A stretch of 64,000 bases of DNA. Origin: Panulirus ornatus. Taxonomy: Eukaryota; Arthropoda; Malacostraca; Decapoda; Palinuridae. The notes below the pieces were generated by a model. That model had not been told where the DNA came from, made no database searches, and saw only the letters and a list, made by a program, of their open reading frames with translations. The DNA lies in contig NC_092248.1 in NCBI RefSeq assembly GCF_036320965.1, positions 25,136,002-25,200,001 of the forward strand, written 5' to 3'. The first letter of the stretch is position 1. Each line of letters starts with the position of its first letter. This document shows positions 51,268-64,000 of this stretch, piece after piece. Both the position numbers and the translations under genes were made by a program.

Positions 51268-52520
51268 CATTTCTCAAATACATTCTTCAAAGCAAACACC
51301 TGATCCACACATCCTCTACCACTTCTGAAACCACACTGCTCTTCCCCAATCTGATGCTCTGTACATGCCTTCACCCTCTCAATCAATACCCTCCCATATA
51401 ATTTACCAGGAATACTCAACAAACTTATACCTCTGTAATTTGAGCACTCACTCTTATCCCCTTTGCCTTTGTACAATGGCACTATGCACGCATTCCGCCA
51501 ATCCTCAGGCACCTCACCATGAGTCATACATACATTAAATAACCTTACCAACCAGTCAACAATACAGTCACCCCCTTTTTTAATAAATTCCACTGCAATA
51601 CCATCCAAACCTGCTGCCTTGCCGGCTTTCACCTTCCGCAAAGCTTTCACTACCTCTTCTCTGTTTACCAAATCATTTTCCCTAACCCTCTCACTTTGCA
51701 CACCACCTCGACCAAAACACCCTATATCTGCCACTCTATCATCAAACACATTCAACAAACCTTCAAAATACTCACTCCATCTCCTTCTCACATCACCACT
51801 ACTTGTTATCACCTTCCCATTTACGCCCTTCACTTAAGTTCCCATTTGCTCCCTTGTCTTACGCATTTTATTTACCTCCTTCCAGAACATCTTTTTATTC
51901 TCCCTAAAATTTAATGATACTCTCTCACCCCAACTCTCATTTGCCCTTTTTTTCACCTCTTGCACCTTTCTCTTGACCTCCTGTCTCTTTCTTTTATACA
52001 TCTCCCACTCAATTGCATTTTTTCCCTGCAAAAATCGTCCAAATGCCTCTCTCTTCTGTTTCATTAATACTCTTACTTCTTCATCCCACCACTCACTACC
52101 CTTTCTAATCAACCCACCTCCCACTCTTCTTATGCCACAAGCATCTTTTGCGCAATCCATCACTGATTCCCTAAATACATCCCATTCCTCCCCCACTCCC
52201 CTTGCTTCCATTGTTCTCACCTTTTTCCATTCTGTACTCAGTCTCTCCTGGTACTTCCTCACACAGGTCTCCTTCTCAAGCTCACTTACTCTCACCACCC
52301 TCTTCACCCCAACATTCACTCTTCTTATCTGAAAACCCATACAAATCTTCACCTTAGCCTCCACAAGATAATGATCAGACATCCCTCAGTTGCACCTCTC
52401 AGCACATTAACATCCAAAAGTCTCTCTTTCACACGCCTGTCAATTAACACGTAATCCAATAACGCTCTCTGGCCATCTCTCCAACTTACATAAGTATACT
52501 TATGTATATCTCGCTTTTTA
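51268..52520 (-). mobile_element. RTE inverted 5' segment of a twin-primed copy
   Basis: The minus-strand segment runs from the endonuclease (FKKRDIHKYTYVSW; MSDHYLVEAKVKI) through linker and RT motifs NYRGISLLSIPGK and [20 protein letters not shown], ending in GAGAAATG at 51268. A stop at 51834 and a shift near 52390 are present. In element coordinates its left end meets the start of the next, plus-strand segment to within one or two bases. Confidence 0.9.
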
Positions 52521-53845
52521 AACTTAGAAAAACAAATGGATTTGTATGTAGCATTTATGGATCTGGAGAAGGCATATGATAGAGTTGATAGAGATGCTCT
52601 GTGGAGGGTATTAAGAATATATGGTGTGGGAGGAAAGTTGTTAGAAGCAGTGAAAAGTTTTTATCGAGGATGTAAGGCATGTGTACGTGTAGGAAGAGAG
52701 GAAAGTGATTGGTTCTCAGTGAATGTAGGTTTGCGGCAGGGGTGTGTGATGTCTCCATGGTTGTTTAATTTGTTTATGGATGGGGTTGTTAGGGAGGTAA
52801 ATGCAAGAGTTTTGGAAAGAGGGGCAATTATGAAGTCTGTTGGGGATGAGAGAGCTTGGGAAGTGAGTCAGTTGTTGTTCGCTGATGATACAGCGCTGGT
52901 GGCTGATTCATGTGAGAAACTGCAGAAGCTGGTGACTGAGTTTGGTAAAGTGTGTGAAAGAAGAAAGTTAAGAGTAAATGTGAATAAGAGCAAGGTTATT
53001 AGGTACAGTAGGGTTGAGGGTCAAGTCAATTGGGAGGTAAGTTTGAATGGAGAAAAACTGGAGGAAGTGAAGAGTTATAGATATCTGGGAGTGGATCTGG
53101 CAGAGGATGGAACCATGGAAGCGGAAGTGGATCATAGGGTGGGGGAGGGGGCGAAAATTCTGGAGGCCTTGAAAAATGTGTGGAAGTCGAGAACATTATC
53201 TCGGAGAGCATAAATGGGTATGTTTGAAGGAATAGTGGTTCCAACAATGTTGTATGGTTGCGAGGCGTGGGCTATGGATAGAGTTGTGCGCAGGAGGATG
53301 GATGTGCTGGAAATGAGATGTTTGAGGACAATGTGTGGTGTGAGGTGGTTTGATCGAGTGAGTAACGTAAGGGTAAGAGAGATGTGTGGAAATAAACAGA
53401 GCGTGGTTGAGAGAGCAGAAGAGGGTGTTTTGAAGTGGTTTCGGCACATGGAGAGGATGAGTGAGGAAAGATTGACCAAGAGGATATATATGTCGGAGGT
53501 GGAGGGAGCAAGGAGAAGAGGGAGACCAAATTGGAGGTGGAAAGATGGAGTGAAAAAGATTTTGTGTGATCGGGGCCTGAACATGCAGGAGGGTGAAAGG
53601 AGGGCAAGGAATAGAGTGAATTGGAGCGATGTGGTATACCGGGGTTGACGTGCTGTCAGTGGATTGAATCAAGGCATGTGAAGCGTCTGGGGTAAACCAT
53701 GGAAAGCTGTGTAGGTATGTATATTTGCGTGTGTGGACATATGTATATACGTGTATGGGGGGGGGGGGTGGGGCCATTTCTTTCGTCTGTTTCCTGGCAC
53801 TACCTCGCAAACGCGGGAGACAGTGACAAAGTATAAAAAAAAAAG
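52521..53845 (+). mobile_element. RTE 3' segment of the same twin-primed copy, short 3' UTR
   Basis: It starts ACTTAGAAAAACAAATGG ([18 protein letters not shown]) and is open through [23 protein letters not shown] and LGVDLAEDGTMEA to 53213, where AAA became TAA (SRRA-stop). It reopens at 53214 to VVYRG at 53648. Short 3' UTR with tail core GGCACTACCTCGCAAACG and A10. Confidence 0.93.
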
Positions 53846-53849
53846 AAAA

Positions 53850-54109
<260 letters not shown>

Positions 54110-55456
54110 TTTTTTTTTTTTCTTTTTTTCTTAGTCGCTGTCTCCCGTATTTGCGAGGTAGCGCAAGGAAACAGACGAAAGAAATGGCCCAACCCACCCC
54201 CATACACATGTATATACATACACGTCCACACCACAAATTACATACCTACAAAGTTTTCCATGGTTTACCCCAGACGCTTCACATGTCCTGATTCAATCCA
54301 CTGAGAGCACGTCAACCCCGGTATACCACATCGATCCAATTCACTCTATTCCTTGCCCTCCTTTCACCCTCCTGCATGTTCAGGCCCCGATCACACAAAA
54401 TCTTTTTCACTCCATCTTTCCACCTCCAATTTGGTCTCCCACTTCTCCTCGTTCCCTCCACCTCCGAGGCATATATCCTCTTGGCCAATCTTTCCTCACT
54501 CATTCTCTCCATGTGCCCAAACCATTTCAAAACACTCTCTTCTGCTCTCTCAACCACGCTCTTTTTTATTTCCACACATCTCTCTTACCCTTACGTTACT
54601 TACTCGATCAAACCACCTCACGCCACACATTGTCCTCAAACATCTCATTTCCAGCACATCCACCTTCCTGCGCACAACTCTATCGATAGCCCACGCCTCG
54701 CAACCATACAAAATTGTAGGAACCACTATTCCTTCAAAAATACCGATTTTTCCTTTCCGAGATAATGTTCTCGACTTCCACACATTCTTCAAGGCTCCCA
54801 GGATTTTCACCCCCTCCCCCACCCTCTGATCCACTTCCGCTTCCATGGTTCCCTCCGCTGCCAGATCCACTCCCAGATATCTAAAACACTTTACTTCCTC
54901 CAGTTTTTCTCCATTCAAACTTACCTCCCAATTGACTTGACCCTCAACCCTGCTCTACCTAATAACCTTGCTCTTATTCACATTTACTCTTAACTTTCTT
55001 CTTTCACACACTTTACCAAACTCAGTCACCAGCTTCTGCAGTTTCTCGCATGAATCAGCCACCAGCGCTGTATCATCAGCAAACAACAACTGACTCACTT
55101 CCCAAGCTCTCTCATCCACAACAGACTTCATACTTGCCCCTCTTTCCAAAACTCTTGCATTCACCTCCCTAACAACCCCATCCATAAACAAATTAAACAA
55201 CCATGGAGACATTACACACCCCTGCCGTAAACCTACATTCACTGAGAACCAATCACTTTCCTCTCTTCCTACACGTACACATGCCTTACATCCTCGATAA
55301 AAACTTTTCACTGCCTCTAACAACTTGCCTCCTACACCATATATTCTTAATACCTTCCACAGAGCATCTCTATCAACTCTATCATATGCCATCTCCAGAT
55401 CCATAAATGCTACATACAAATCCATTTGCTTTTCTAAGTATTTCTCACATACATAC

Positions 55457-55461
<5 letters not shown>
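54110..55461 (-). mobile_element. RTE copy, RT onward, short 3' UTR
   Basis: It starts [20 protein letters not shown] and continues through [10 protein letters not shown] to KSKVIR, with a stop at 54957. It then reads [20 protein letters not shown], with a one-base insertion near 54567 (T6 where others have T5) in [10 protein letters not shown], to VVYRG. Short 3' UTR, diverged tail core (TTGCGCTACCTCGCAAATAC). Confidence 0.92.

Positions 55462-55548
<87 letters not shown>
55462..55548 (+). repeat. (TA)n microsatellite
   Basis: TA run bordered by ACATACGTAC on the left and GTACAGCTCC on the right. The same borders recur at 59480-59550. Confidence 0.97.
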
Positions 55549-55553
<5 letters not shown>

Positions 55554-55755
55554 GCTCCCTTTCCACACCCAGGTCCCACACAACTTTCCATGGTTTACCC
55601 CAGACGCTTCACATGCCCTGGTTCAATCCATTGACAGTACGTCGACCCCAGTATACCACATCGATCCAATTCACTCTATTCCTTGCCCGCCTTTCACCCT
55701 CCTGAATGTTCAGGCCCCGATCACAGAAAATCTTTTTCACTCCATCTTTCCAACT

Positions 55756-55760
<5 letters not shown>
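55549..55760 (-). mobile_element. RTE 3' fragment, long-type UTR, shared breakpoint
   Basis: On the minus strand it starts ATTGTAGTTGGAAAGATGG and runs through the last codons and the long-type UTR to GGGAGCTGTAC. The fragment at 60962 begins at exactly the same point and shares its variants (AACATTCAGG, GTATACTGGGG). Confidence 0.85.

Positions 55761-55844
<84 letters not shown>
55761..55844 (+). repeat. (TA)n microsatellite
   Basis: Pure TA run in front of the most complete RTE. Confidence 0.97.

Positions 55845-59317
<3,473 letters not shown>

Positions 59318-59360
<43 letters not shown>
59318..59360 (+). repeat. (TA)n microsatellite
   Basis: Pure TA run. Confidence 0.95.
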
Positions 59361-59364
<4 letters not shown>

Positions 59365-59483
59365 CATATATTCTTAATACCTTCCACAGAGCATCTCTAT
59401 CAACTCTATCATATGCCATCTCCAGATCCATAAATGCTACATTCAAATCCATTTGCTTTTCTAAGTATTTCTCACATACATAC

Positions 59484-59544
<61 letters not shown>

Positions 59545-59564
59545 GCTCCCTTTCCACACCCAGG
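59361..59564 (-). mobile_element. Duplicate of the 55325-55573 segment
   Basis: RT motif A fragment, ACATACGTACATA border, (TA)n (59488-59540), then GTACAGCTCCCTTTCCACAC: the same order and borders as at 55325-55573, differing mainly in TA length. Confidence 0.82.

Positions 59565-64000
<4,436 letters not shown>

Overview
This is repeat-dominated animal genomic DNA, most likely from a decapod crustacean. That assignment is an inference. It rests on the density of (TA)n, (CA)n, (GA)n and (CT)n microsatellites, on RTE-clade, Penelope-like and Tc1/mariner-like relics of arthropod type, and on two exons resembling the variant ionotropic receptors (IRs) I know from decapods. I see no bacterial gene organisation, CRISPR array, rRNA or tRNA. 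A run of 100 Ns (48880-48979) marks an assembly gap.

Layout. The left edge (about 1-3112) holds the only likely host gene: two coding exons of a minus-strand IR-like receptor (exon 1 3112-2901, exon 2 1721-1506). Their splice phases match, and a (GTT)n tract is read as poly-asparagine. Retrotransposon debris sits in both introns. From about 3.5 kb to 21 kb and from 29 kb to 64 kb the window is a nest of more than 25 fragments of one RTE-type non-LTR retrotransposon (APE endonuclease + reverse transcriptase in one reading frame, no RNase H seen), on both strands and nearly all bordered by long (TA)n tracts. The most complete copy is at 55845-59064; its frame is broken by two one-base insertions. 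From 21.15 to 28.83 kb lies a minus-strand head-to-tail array of three Penelope-like units (RT + GIY-YIG endonuclease), separated by a repeated boundary segment that carries a hammerhead-like motif. Two Tc1/mariner-like relics lie at 10.74-11.3 kb and 30.8-31.2 kb.

How the elements relate. A short repeat of about 240 bp (here called mini-RTE; ten copies) has a 5' head homologous to the RTE 5' UTR and a 3' tail homologous to the last ~50 bp of the RTE 3' UTR. A hairpin-forming body unlike the RTE lies between them. This is the structure expected of a non-autonomous parasite of the RTE machinery and is the best candidate for an undescribed system here. The RTE itself falls into an older group with a long 3' UTR, which contains an 18-bp inverted repeat and a second copy of the tail core, and a younger group that lost about 270 bp there. 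Two copies have the inverted-5'-segment structure known from LINE twin priming.

Limits: boundaries were read by eye, mostly to within 5-20 bases. Identity levels are impressions, not computed. No database search was possible.
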